This document shows, piece after piece, positions 55,023-62,801 of a stretch of DNA of 64,000 nt. A model generated the notes under the pieces. That model made no database searches and was not told where the DNA came from. It was given only the letters and a program-made list of their open reading frames with translations. The stretch lies in contig NZ_NSGG01000008.1 in NCBI RefSeq assembly GCF_002295065.1, positions 62,001-126,000 on the forward strand. Direction: 5' to 3'. Each line of letters opens with the position of its first letter. Positions within the stretch are counted from its first letter, which is position 1. A program made the position numbers and the translations under genes. This DNA comes from Mesorhizobium sp. WSM3859 (GTDB lineage: Bacteria; Pseudomonadota; Alphaproteobacteria; Rhizobiales; Rhizobiaceae).

Positions 55023-56057
55023 TCAAGAGGCCTTGGCCCGTCGCGGCTGGCGCAGATGCCTGACGCCGCTCATTTCGACGAATTTCGTCGCCGTGTCCCA
55101 GAGATAGTCGCCATAAAGGAACGGCTCGAAGGGCTCGGCGCCCTTGAGCGACAGCGGCGCGATCTCGGCGTCGACGCGCGGCTCATAGAAGAACGGGATC
55201 GAGAAGCGCGCCTGTTTGGGCGCGATCACCCGATGCCTGGTCGCCCGCACCCTGCCGGCGGTCCAGCGCTCCAGCAACTGGCCGAAATTGACGGCGAGCG
55301 TGTTGTCTGCCGGCGGCACGTCGATCCACTCACCGGCAAGGTTTTTTGCCTGCAGGCCTTCGACACCGTCCTGCGCCAGCAGGGTGACGAAACCGGAATC
55401 GGCATGCTCGCGGCCGATGATGGTCCGCATCTCGCCCTTGTGAATCACGGAGAAGTCGGGGCCGCTGAGGTCGACGCCGCCGTTCGGGTCACGCAGCGGG
55501 TAGCGGATCAGGCGCAATGTCGAGATGCCGCCTTCGAAATCCTTATCGAAAATGGTCTCGGTCAGCCCAAGGCCGCGCGCGACCGAGCGCAGCAGCGCGT
55601 TGCCGACCGTCTCCATCGCCTTGTAGTAGCCGGCGGCAGCCTGGCGCCAGCCGGGTAGGGCGCTTTCCGGCGGGAGCGGCGTGACCTCGCAGAGAGGATC
55701 GCCGGCATCAAGCCCTGAGGGCGCGGCGCCCGCCTCGGCGATGTCCGGCCCCATGTCGATGCCTTCCTTATAAGAGACCGCGCCCGGCTGCAGCGGAAAC
55801 CAGCCGCGATAGACATTTTGTTTGGTGCGGTCGAAATTCCAGCGCAGCAGCTTCTGCTTTTCAGCCTCGGGCAGCGAAAAGATCGCCAGCAGCCGCGCCC
55901 GGTTCCGCGGCGTCAGCCAATCGTCGCCGGGAAAGTCGCGGATCGCCATGAAGCCGATGCCCGACGCCGCGGCCATGATCCTCGAGTCGGTCTGGTCGCG
56001 GGCAGGCGAGGGCGGACCGAACAAGGGTGCAATCGCGATCGTGTCGATGTCGGCCAT
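55023..56057 (-). CDS. 2OG-Fe(II) oxygenase, isopenicillin N synthase-like
   Basis: 344 residues. Fe(II)/2-oxoglutarate dioxygenase of the IPNS/ACC oxidase family: HxD in GREHADSGFVTLL, distal His in RVRATRHRVIAP and the Arg-x-Ser in RFSIPFFYEP that binds the oxoacid. N-terminal DIDTIAIAPLF and ALLRSVARGLGL are usual. Hydroxylates or desaturates an unknown small molecule. Convergent with ParB-N, 1 bp apart; divergent from the GFA gene. ATG 56057. Confidence 0.9.
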   Translation of the reverse strand: MADIDTIAIAPLFGPPSPARDQTDSRIMAAASGIGFMAIRDFPGDDWLTPRNRARLLAIFSLPEAEKQKLLRWNFDRTKQNVYRGWFPLQPGAVSYKEGIDMGPDIAEAGAAPSGLDAGDPLCEVTPLPPESALPGWRQAAAGYYKAMETVGNALLRSVARGLGLTETIFDKDFEGGISTLRLIRYPLRDPNGGVDLSGPDFSVIHKGEMRTIIGREHADSGFVTLLAQDGVEGLQAKNLAGEWIDVPPADNTLAVNFGQLLERWTAGRVRATRHRVIAPKQARFSIPFFYEPRVDAEIAPLSLKGAEPFEPFLYGDYLWDTATKFVEMSGVRHLRQPRRAKAS

Positions 56058-56241
56058 CAATCTTCCTCCCGTCGGACGCTGCAAGCAGGGCGCAGCGGCC
56101 GGCGATTGTCAATCGCGGGCGAGGACACGTCATTCGGCCACCCGTATCAGCGCTGGCGATCGTATCCCATCAATGTTTTTTGTTTGACCCAGTCAGGCCG
56201 GCCACTACCTTGCCGACATTTCTTCGAAACGGGTGTCGGCG

Positions 56242-56637
56242 ATGGCGAAATATCAGGGTGGGTGCCTGTGCGGCGCGGTGCGTTACGGGGCAGAGGCCGC
56301 GCCGATCAACGAGCGCGTCTGCCATTGCCGGATCTGCCAAAGGGCAATCGGCGCGGCCTTCAACGCCCGCCTGCTCTTCCGCATCGACGACGTGACCATT
56401 GAAGGGCCGGTGGCGACGATCAATTCCACGCCGGACCTCCAGCGCGGCTTCTGCCCGGCTTGCGGCACAACCCTGTTTTCGCGCCGCGATTCCAGAAACA
56501 TTCTCGGCGTCACTTCGGGCTCGCTCGACGATCCGTCGCTGTTCAAGCCAGACATGCATTTCTGGACCGCTTCGAAGCAGCCCTGGCTGATGCTCGACGA
56601 CGGCCTGCCGCAATATGAAGGCGCGCCGCCGGCGTAG
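56242..56637 (+). CDS. GFA family zinc protein
   Basis: 131 residues. Second GFA-like protein of the window, with GGCLCGAVRY, ERVCHCRICQRA and GFCPACGTTLFSRR as the zinc-cysteine sets. Role uncertain (glutathione adducts or unknown small thiol chemistry). ATG 56242 preferred over GTG 56233, since the family begins shortly before GGCLCG. The C-terminal YEGAPPA is typical of many members. Confidence 0.85.
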   Translation: MAKYQGGCLCGAVRYGAEAAPINERVCHCRICQRAIGAAFNARLLFRIDDVTIEGPVATINSTPDLQRGFCPACGTTLFSRRDSRNILGVTSGSLDDPSLFKPDMHFWTASKQPWLMLDDGLPQYEGAPPA

Positions 56638-56644
56638 CGTTTTA

Positions 56645-56789
56645 CCTTCTCCCCTTGTGGGAGAAGGTGGATCGGCGCGATAGCGCCGAGACGGATGAGG
56701 GGTGTTCCAGCGGAGTGAGACGCTGGCTTTCCCTGGAGCACCCCTCATCCGTCGCCTTCGGCGACACCTTCTCCCACAAGGGGAGAAGG
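56645..56789. repeat. Inverted-repeat intergenic element (CCTTCTCCCC type), copy 3
   Basis: About 145 bp, almost fully self-complementary: CCTTCTCCCCTTGTGGGAGAAGG at the left end and the inverse at the right, with ATGAGGGGTG and CACCCCTCAT facing each other around a short unique core (GTGAGACGCTGG). The same arms appear at 62158 in opposite orientation. No coding sequence. Confidence 0.75.
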
Positions 56790-56910
56790 CAAAGGGGCCT
56801 GCACAAAAATTTCATCTCCGCCGCACGCAATAGCCGGCAAAGCGTCATTGGCGGGCCATCATTGGCTGCCTATCTAAGCGCCATGCGGGCAGGCAGTGAG
56901 GAGGCGACGG

Positions 56911-57123
56911 ATGAGCGAGAGCATCAACACCCTGGACGAGCTTTTGAACGACCCGATGATCCAGCTCGTGATGGAACGCGACCGGGTGCGCCCGGCCGAG
57001 CTTCGTCTGCTCCTGGAAAAGGCGCGCGACAGGGCCGGCGACGATGCCCGCATCGACCAGGCTTCAGTGCCGCCTGCGCATATAGTGGCAAGAAGCTGCT
57101 TGAAGCAGTGGCTGCACCGCTGA
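56911..57123 (+). CDS. Small hypothetical protein
   Basis: 70 residues, no family known. Helical, hydrophilic, opening MSESINTLDELLNDPMIQLV, with RPAELRLLLEKARDR and one Cys near the end. GAGGAGG sits 7 nt before ATG 56911, a very strong ribosome binding site, which is why it is accepted as real. Similar short proteins of Mesorhizobium have the NDPMIQLVMxRD pattern. Role unknown. Convergent with the acetyltransferase gene. Confidence 0.7.
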   Translation: MSESINTLDELLNDPMIQLVMERDRVRPAELRLLLEKARDRAGDDARIDQASVPPAHIVARSCLKQWLHR

Positions 57124-57138
57124 GGCTATTCCGGGAAA

Positions 57139-58071
57139 TCAGCTCGAATGGGCCGGCAGGTAACTATAGTGACTGCGTGAATAGGCGAGCTTGAAGCCGA
57201 GCCGGTCGTAGTTGCGATAGGCCGGTCCGTCGCGGTCGGGGAGCGGCGCCTCGATATCGGCGACAAACAGCTTCGCGCCGGCCGCAATGCCGTCGCGAAC
57301 CAGCCTTTCTCCGAGCATCGCATCCAGATCGAAGCTTGGCGCCATGATGCCGGGCACCGGCGCGTCGATACCGCTCCAGGCAGCGCCGTCAGGGCCGATG
57401 AAAAGCGAGCGAACCGCGGCGACCGCGCCGCCACGTTTCAGCATGTAGTGGCGCCAGCCCTTGCGGCCGACAAGCGCGGTGAGCCAGGGCGAGGTGGGGA
57501 GCCTGTATTTGGCATCGATGAAGGATGCCCATTCCGAAGCCGTCCTGGGGGTGACCTCCTCGATCACTGGATCGTCTACCGGGATCAGCGGGTCGCCCGG
57601 GAAGAGCGGTTCGGCTGGCAGCGGTGTCGCGTCGCGATAGATGCGCTCCCAGCCGCCCTGATGCTGCAGGCCACGCGCTTCCAGCCAGCATCTCAGCCGC
57701 GCCGGCTCGGTGTGCGGACTGGTATAGAACCACGGCCGCATGATGCCGGCATCGCGATAATGCGCGAGCAACGCGTCGAGCTGGTCTTCTGTCGCCGGCC
57801 CATCGACGCCGATATTCTTCACGCAGTTGAAATGGATGAACGGGATTGTCGTGCAGGTGGTCCAGAGCAGATCGCCCTCGCTCGCGATCGACAGCCCTTG
57901 GCGTGCCGCGAAATCGGCGGGCGCCGCTTCGTAAAGGTCGCGCCAGGCCGCCACTTCGGCGCGCTCGATGGCGCGGCTGAAGTCACGCGATACCTCCTCG
58001 ATCGCGATTTCCGGGACATGGGTTTCCGGCGGCACGAGGGGCTCGAGTTCCGAGAGGGCGGCGGTCGACAT
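57139..58071 (-). CDS. GNAT-type acetyltransferase-like protein
   Basis: 310 residues, two-domain GNAT look: N-terminal region to about residue 150 (PWFYTSPHTEPARLRCWLEARGLQ) and a C-terminal GNAT-like half ending YRNYDRLGFKLAYSRSHYSY, where the usual GF near the end of the fold is seen. The acetyl-CoA loop itself is poor, so activity is not certain. ATG 58071 is preceded by GGAGGAG. A perfect TetR-type operator (58091-58103) lies in its promoter. Confidence 0.75.
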   Translation of the reverse strand: MSTAALSELEPLVPPETHVPEIAIEEVSRDFSRAIERAEVAAWRDLYEAAPADFAARQGLSIASEGDLLWTTCTTIPFIHFNCVKNIGVDGPATEDQLDALLAHYRDAGIMRPWFYTSPHTEPARLRCWLEARGLQHQGGWERIYRDATPLPAEPLFPGDPLIPVDDPVIEEVTPRTASEWASFIDAKYRLPTSPWLTALVGRKGWRHYMLKRGGAVAAVRSLFIGPDGAAWSGIDAPVPGIMAPSFDLDAMLGERLVRDGIAAGAKLFVADIEAPLPDRDGPAYRNYDRLGFKLAYSRSHYSYLPAHSS

Positions 58072-58090
58072 AACATGCTCCTCCGATGTG

Positions 58091-58103
58091 CCTTACAGTG
58101 TAA
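58091..58103. promoter_or_regulatory. TetR-type operator candidate
   Basis: CTTACAGTGTAAG, a perfect 13-nt inverted repeat with one central base, located 20 bp upstream of the GNAT-like gene start and just before its ribosome binding site. Such sites are bound by TetR-family repressors; none is encoded nearby. Confidence 0.5.
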
Positions 58104-58275
58104 GATTAGAGGAGGATAATATGGCGTAGCCTGTTGTCAAGCAGGATTAGCGGCACCTTACAAATCCGTGAGTTGGAATCACGCTATCGTGAGGCTAAGC
58201 CTCTCCAGAGGGGCTTTTCGAAAACGGTTCACTTTTGCCTCCGACAAGGATCGGAGCGCAGGGAAAAGGGTTGAG

Positions 58276-59148
58276 ATGACCGACGTCTGCACTCAAGGGT
58301 TGGATACCGGCTTTGTCGGCCTGGGCTATGCCAAAGTGGCGTTCCTCGGCATCGTGCAAGGCATCACCGAATTGCTGCCGATCTCGTCCACGGCGCATAT
58401 GCGCATCGTGCCGGCCGTGCTCGGCTGGCAGGACCCCGGCTCGGCCTTCTCGGCCGCCATGCAGCTGGCGGCGCTCGCGGCGGTGATCAGCTATTTCTGG
58501 AGCGATGTCAGGGACGTACTGTTCGGATCGATCTCGGCGATCGCGCGCCGCGATTTCGGTGACCGCTATTTCCGCCTCGCGATCAGCATCGTGCTAGCCA
58601 CCGTCCCGATCGTCATTGTGGGCCTGGCGCTTTCCGGCGTGCTCAACGCCTGCAATTCGCCGCTGCGCGGGCTCGCCGTCATCGGCTGGGCCTGTATCGC
58701 CATGGCGATCCTTTTGGCGCTCGCCGAGATCTTCGCCAGCCACAAGCTGATGCTGCGCCAGGCGTCGATCCTCGACGCGCTGCTGGTGGGCGTTGCCCAG
58801 GTCGGCGCGCTTATTCCCGGCGTCTCGCGCTCGGGCTCGACGCTGACGGCGGCGATGGGGCTGGGCTTCGCCCGGCCGGAGGCGGCGCGCCTCTCCTTCC
58901 TGCTCGGCCTGCCGGCAATCGCGCTGGCCGGCCTCAAGGAGCTTTATGAACTGCACAAGGTGCATCTCGACGCGCATGGCTGGTCGATCCTGGCCTTAGG
59001 CCTCGTCGTCGCCTCGATCTCGGCCTTTTTCGCGATATGGGGTCTGATGCGGGTGCTCGAACGCTTCTCCGCCTGGCCGTTCGTGATCTATCGCGGCCTG
59101 CTCGGCGTGGTGCTGCTGATCAGCGTCGCGGCCGGATGGCTTACCTGA
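58276..59148 (+). CDS. uppP: Undecaprenyl-diphosphate phosphatase
   Basis: 290 residues with about eight membrane segments. UppP/BacA recycles undecaprenyl diphosphate to the monophosphate lipid carrier for cell wall and polysaccharide synthesis, and overexpression gives bacitracin resistance. Key motifs: GIVQGITELLPISSTAH near residue 25 and PGVSRSGSTLTAAMGLGF near residue 180. ATG 58276 has AAGGG 6 nt upstream. A terminator-like hairpin lies in its leader at 58197. Single gene, followed by an inverted repeat copy at 59149. Confidence 0.95.
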   Translation: MTDVCTQGLDTGFVGLGYAKVAFLGIVQGITELLPISSTAHMRIVPAVLGWQDPGSAFSAAMQLAALAAVISYFWSDVRDVLFGSISAIARRDFGDRYFRLAISIVLATVPIVIVGLALSGVLNACNSPLRGLAVIGWACIAMAILLALAEIFASHKLMLRQASILDALLVGVAQVGALIPGVSRSGSTLTAAMGLGFARPEAARLSFLLGLPAIALAGLKELYELHKVHLDAHGWSILALGLVVASISAFFAIWGLMRVLERFSAWPFVIYRGLLGVVLLISVAAGWLT

Positions 59149-59212
59149 CGCAATCCAGGAAATCCGCGCAGCGGCTTCCGTCCTGAATTCGCGTAAAAGC
59201 AAAGAGTTAGAG
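59149..59212 (-). repeat. RIME-like repeat half, degenerate and inverted
   Basis: On the minus strand it reads CTCTTTGCTTTTACGCGAATTC, then AGGACGGAAGCCGCTGCGCGG, then ATTTCCTGGATTGCG: the second half of the B-type element in worn form, placed right after the uppP stop. Partial; the first palindrome is not visible. Confidence 0.5.
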
Positions 59213-59258
59213 GTCTCGACCGAATCCGCTATATCGACGCTGACCCTCGGGGGCGCTG

Positions 59259-60044
59259 ATGGATCTTGTGACTCTGCTGCAATCTGTGCCGTTGCTGGCC
59301 ACACTGGTGAAATCGGCGGTGCCCGCCGCCGTTGGCGCGGGCATGGGGCTTGGTCAATGGCTGGCGGCGCTGCCGCCTTGCCGCAACCAGACTTTCGAGA
59401 ACGCCGTCTATCTGGTCTGCGAGGCCGATCCGAAGGATTTTTCCATCGAGCTGTTCTGGAAGAACAAGGATGGCGAACTCTACCGGTCGCTGCACAATCT
59501 GCGCAACGCACAGCAGGCGGCAGGGCGCAGCATGCTCTTCGGCATCAACGCCGGCATGTATCACCCGAACCTCGCGCCGGTCGGGCTCTATGTCGAACGC
59601 GGCGAGCAGGTCACGCCGGCGAAGACCGGATCGGGAAGCGGCAATTTCTCCATGCAGCCCAACGGCATCTTTTACCTCAGCGCCGGCAAGGCAGGTGTTC
59701 GCGCGACCAAGGATTATCTGAAGCGTCCGCCGCGCGTCGATTACGCCACGCAGTCCGGACCGATGCTGGTCATCGACGGCAAGCTGCATCCGAAATTCCA
59801 TGCGGACGGCACCTCGCGCAAGATACGCGATGGCGTCGGCGTACGCGCCGACGGCGTCGCGGTTTTCGCGATCTCGGACGATGTCGTCACCTTCCACGAA
59901 TTCGCGCGGCTGTTCCGCGACCAGCTCGGCTGCCCGAACGCGCTTTTCCTCGACGGTTCAGTTTCGAGCCTCTATGCGCCCGGCATAGGCCGCAATGACG
60001 ATTTCTGGAATCTCGGGCCGATGATCGGCGTGTTCAGGCGCTAG
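59259..60044 (+). CDS. Phosphodiester glycosidase domain protein (NAGPA-like)
   Basis: 261 residues. The NAGPA/phosphodiester glycosidase domain: LFGINAGMYHPNLAPVGLYVERGE, NGIFYL, ATQSGPMLVIDGKLHP and LFLDGSVSSLYAPG, which match known bacterial members. A hydrophobic stretch at the N-terminus may anchor or export it. These enzymes may cleave sugar-phosphate diesters of the cell envelope. Positioned between uppP and a GH25 lipoprotein, so a cell-surface role fits. Confidence 0.87.
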   Translation: MDLVTLLQSVPLLATLVKSAVPAAVGAGMGLGQWLAALPPCRNQTFENAVYLVCEADPKDFSIELFWKNKDGELYRSLHNLRNAQQAAGRSMLFGINAGMYHPNLAPVGLYVERGEQVTPAKTGSGSGNFSMQPNGIFYLSAGKAGVRATKDYLKRPPRVDYATQSGPMLVIDGKLHPKFHADGTSRKIRDGVGVRADGVAVFAISDDVVTFHEFARLFRDQLGCPNALFLDGSVSSLYAPGIGRNDDFWNLGPMIGVFRR

Positions 60045-60195
60045 CTGGGGGGCGCTTCGACAGCGTCGCGAATCGCCTGGCCGCGCCAAAGGTAAATTTT
60101 GATTCAAACTTTGTTGGTAATTTCTCATTAGGAATGGAGTTTCCGGCGGCGCTGTTCCTGCCTTCGGTCTGTTTTGTCTTGCGTACAGGTCAAAG

Positions 60196-61338
60196 ATGCG
60201 GATTTTTGGCGTCGTCAGTTTCGTGCTCGCAGCGCTTTGCCTTGCCGGTTGCTCGTCCACGTCGGGCGTCGATGCCTTGCAGATGCCGTCCAACGAGACG
60301 ACGAGCTCGGTCGTGCGGCCGAGCGCGCCGGTGTCGAAGGGCTTGAAGACGGCAGTGACGGAGAAAACCGTCGAGACCGCGTCGATGTCGGGCGCGACGC
60401 GTTTCACGCCGCCGGCGCCGCTGCTCGACGACGAGAACGCAAGCTCCGACGACGAAAATTCGCGCCCCGGCGACGAAAATTCGCGCCCGTTCGGCCTGGC
60501 CGAGGAGGAGACGGTGAATTTTCCTCCGCAGGGCCTTCCTGACAGCGTCGAGCCGCCGGTGCAGGAGGCAGCGCTTGTCTCGCCGCCGAAGCGGCTCTCG
60601 CGCGCCGCGCCCGCGATGCTGGCCGGCCCTGTCACCCGCTATGCCTTCCGCGACGCCAAGCCGATCAATTTCGGCCGCGCCTCGCCCCGCCATCTGGCCG
60701 TCCACGGCGTCGACGTGTCGCGCTGGCAAGGCAACATCAACTGGGAAAAGCTGCGCGCCCAGGGCGCCAATTTCGCCTATATCAAGGCGACCGATGGCGG
60801 CGACCATCTCGACCCGATGTTCATGAAGAACTGGCGCAACGCCGATGCCGCCGGGCTGAAGCGCGGCGCCTATCATTTCTTCTACTGGTGCCGCACCGCC
60901 GGCGAGCAGGCCGACTGGTTCATCCGCAACGTGCCGAAGGTCGACGGCGCGCTGCCGCCGGTGATCGACGTCGAGTGGAACGGCGAATCCTCCTGCAGGC
61001 GCAAGCCCTCGCGCGAAAAGGTGCTGGAGAAGATGCAGGTGTTCATGGACGAGTTGGAGCGTCATTACGGCCAGCGTCCGATCATCTACACCAGCCCCGA
61101 TTTCTATCGCGACAATCTGCGCGGCGCCTTCCCGGATTACCCATTCTGGCTGCGCGCCGTGGCGGCGCACCCGTCGAAGGTCTATCCGGGCCGCAACTGG
61201 CTGTTCTGGCAGTATTCGGGCTCCGGCCTGTCGCATGGCGTGAGCGGTCGTATCGACCTCAACGTCTTCCATGGCGATGAGCGGCAATGGCGCGCCTGGC
61301 TGGGCGGCGGCGGGCAGATGATAGCCGACGCGGACTGA
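60196..61338 (+). CDS. GH25 family muramidase-like lipoprotein
   Basis: 380 residues. Signal with lipobox LAGC (lipidated C19), then a disordered linker to about residue 165 with a short acidic repeat (DDENASSDDENSRPGDENSRP), and a GH25 lysozyme domain: HGVDVSRWQGNINWEKL, PPVIDVEWNGES with the catalytic Asp/Glu, YTSPDFYRDNL and NWLFWQYSGSG. GH25 cuts the muramic acid-N-acetylglucosamine bond of peptidoglycan. It is likely outer-membrane or periplasm anchored. The stop TGA lies in the left end of the palindrome at 61337. Confidence 0.9.
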   Translation: MRIFGVVSFVLAALCLAGCSSTSGVDALQMPSNETTSSVVRPSAPVSKGLKTAVTEKTVETASMSGATRFTPPAPLLDDENASSDDENSRPGDENSRPFGLAEEETVNFPPQGLPDSVEPPVQEAALVSPPKRLSRAAPAMLAGPVTRYAFRDAKPINFGRASPRHLAVHGVDVSRWQGNINWEKLRAQGANFAYIKATDGGDHLDPMFMKNWRNADAAGLKRGAYHFFYWCRTAGEQADWFIRNVPKVDGALPPVIDVEWNGESSCRRKPSREKVLEKMQVFMDELERHYGQRPIIYTSPDFYRDNLRGAFPDYPFWLRAVAAHPSKVYPGRNWLFWQYSGSGLSHGVSGRIDLNVFHGDERQWRAWLGGGGQMIADAD

Positions 61339-61479
61339 GGTGTGCCGACATTCAGGTGAGGTCGGCCTGCAAACGGCGGCTTCCTGCGCTTCTGGTGCTC
61401 ACGTACTTAAGTACGCTCCGCTCCGGTTTTCGGAAGCCACTGTTTTCGACTCGGCCTGACCCGAATCTCGACACACCTC
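61337..61479. repeat. 143-bp imperfect palindrome with perfect 14-bp core
   Basis: The two arms can be aligned end to end: GAGGTGTG ... GGCTTCC ... CGTACTTAAGTACG ... GGAAGCC ... CACACCTC. The centre CGTACTTAAGTACG at 61402-61415 is exactly symmetric. It overlaps the GH25 stop codon and could form a long hairpin in RNA or a cruciform in DNA. Confidence 0.75.
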
Positions 61480-61602
61480 AAAGCTCGTCGCAGCGATCTG
61501 CAGCAATTTCCGCATTTCCCTAACCAAGCGCTCACCCTGTCCCTTAGCGGTACGGCAACGGCCTTCCGGTAACGTGTCCGTGATCGCGTTTGGAGGGGTT
61601 CG

Positions 61603-62145
61603 ATGCGCAATCCGGTCGTGGCAATCGTTTTCGCCGCAGCTCTCGGCTACGGGTTTGTCAACACGCTCTGGCACATGCCGAGCAACAAGCCCGTCGCCAT
61701 TCCGGAAGCCACGCCCGGCGCTTCGCAGGCGGCGCCGCGCCCGATCAAGGAGAACGTCGTCGCCTACTATACCGGCGACAAGGCGATGCAGAACGCCAAG
61801 ACCAAGGGGCATGCGACGTTGCCTCGCTTCCATGAACTCATGGCTGCCGGCACGCCCGGCACCTATACCGTGAAATTCCCGCTGACGCAGAACGGCGCCA
61901 CCGAGCATATCTTGCTGCAGCTTGTCGGTTATAGCGAAGGCCATTTCGTCGGCCTGCTCGCCGACGTGCCAGTCAACGGCAACCAGTACAAGATGGGCGA
62001 CCGCATGAGCGTGGCGGAAGCGGACGTCGAGGACTGGATGATCCGCAACGGCGGCGACGTCTATGGCGGCTATACCGTGCGCCAGGCGTTTGCGGACATG
62101 TCGAAGGAACAGGCCGCGAAATACCGGATTACGTTCAAGGATTGA
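61603..62145 (+). CDS. DUF2314 domain protein, membrane-anchored
   Basis: 180 residues. Short N-terminal hydrophobic stretch (residues 5-22: VVAIVFAAALGYGFVNTL) then a DUF2314 domain: AYYTGDKAMQNAKTKGHATLPRF, TYTVKFPLTQNGATEHI, FVGLLADVP and YGGYTVRQAFADMS. DUF2314 proteins (YegJ-like) have no fixed function. Probably on the periplasmic side. Starts after the palindromic element; ends just before repeat copy 4. Confidence 0.82.
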   Translation: MRNPVVAIVFAAALGYGFVNTLWHMPSNKPVAIPEATPGASQAAPRPIKENVVAYYTGDKAMQNAKTKGHATLPRFHELMAAGTPGTYTVKFPLTQNGATEHILLQLVGYSEGHFVGLLADVPVNGNQYKMGDRMSVAEADVEDWMIRNGGDVYGGYTVRQAFADMSKEQAAKYRITFKD

Positions 62146-62157
62146 GGGCCGACTTCA

Positions 62158-62326
62158 CCTTCTCCCCTTGTGGGAGAAGGTGTCGCCGAAGGCGACGGAT
62201 GAGGGGTGCTCCAGGGAATGCTGACCTTCGCCAGCGACGGCATCGCCAACGCCTCACTCCGCTGGAGCACCCCTCATCCGTCTCGGCGCTGCGCGCCGAT
62301 CCACCTTCTCCCACAAGGGGAGAAGG
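62158..62326. repeat. Inverted-repeat intergenic element (CCTTCTCCCC type), copy 4
   Basis: About 169 bp with the same arms as copy 3 but reversed: starts CCTTCTCCCCTTGTGGGAG, ATGAGGGGTGCTCCAGGGAA, then a longer core (TGCTGACCTTCGCCAGCG) and ends CACCCCTCATCC ... CCACAAGGGGAGAAGG. Confidence 0.75.
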
Positions 62327-62340
62327 AGAGGGCGCGCCTG

Positions 62341-62712
62341 TCACCCCTCGTTGATCATCGCCTCGATATTGTAACCGTCGGGATCAAGCACGAAGCAGGC
62401 GTAGTAATTTTCCGCATAGTCCGGCCGCGGCCCGGGCGCGCCATTGTCCGCGGCGCCCGCCTCTATCGCCGCCCGATGGAACGCGTCGACCTCCGCCTTG
62501 CTCTTCACCCGGAAGGCGACATGCAGATGGGTGAGCGGCGGATTCTCGCCCGTGCTCTGGATCTCGAACAAGCAGCCATTGCCGACGTCGAAGGCCCAGA
62601 AGATGCCTTCCTTGCCGAAGGCGAGGCTGTAGCCTAGAGGTGCAAATGCCTTTTCGTAGAAGAGCTTGCTCTTGCCGAGATCGCTCACTTCGATGGTGAT
62701 GTGATCGATCAT
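62341..62712 (-). CDS. VOC family protein
   Basis: 123 residues, single glyoxalase-fold domain: MIDHITIEVSDLGKSKLFYE, THLHVAFRVKSKAEVDAFHR and CFVLDPDGYNIEAMINEG, the D-P-D-G-x-x-x-E metal motif. Might be a glyoxalase/bleomycin-resistance-like enzyme; substrate unknown. ATG 62712 begins the conserved MIDH start. Last high-GC gene before the composition change at about 62750. Confidence 0.85.
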   Translation of the reverse strand: MIDHITIEVSDLGKSKLFYEKAFAPLGYSLAFGKEGIFWAFDVGNGCLFEIQSTGENPPLTHLHVAFRVKSKAEVDAFHRAAIEAGAADNGAPGPRPDYAENYYACFVLDPDGYNIEAMINEG

Positions 62713-62801
62713 GTCATATGTCCTAGAGTTGCCTAATTTGCGTCCATGCAAGCTGGCCACAGGTAATATTTGATAAGATTAAGTAATAAATATCCAGTGT
62801 G

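Noticed and set aside
58107-58130. Tiny plus-strand ORF (Met-Ala-stop) behind a perfect GAGGAGG
   Set aside because: Two codons only; most likely chance in a promoter region read on the other strand.
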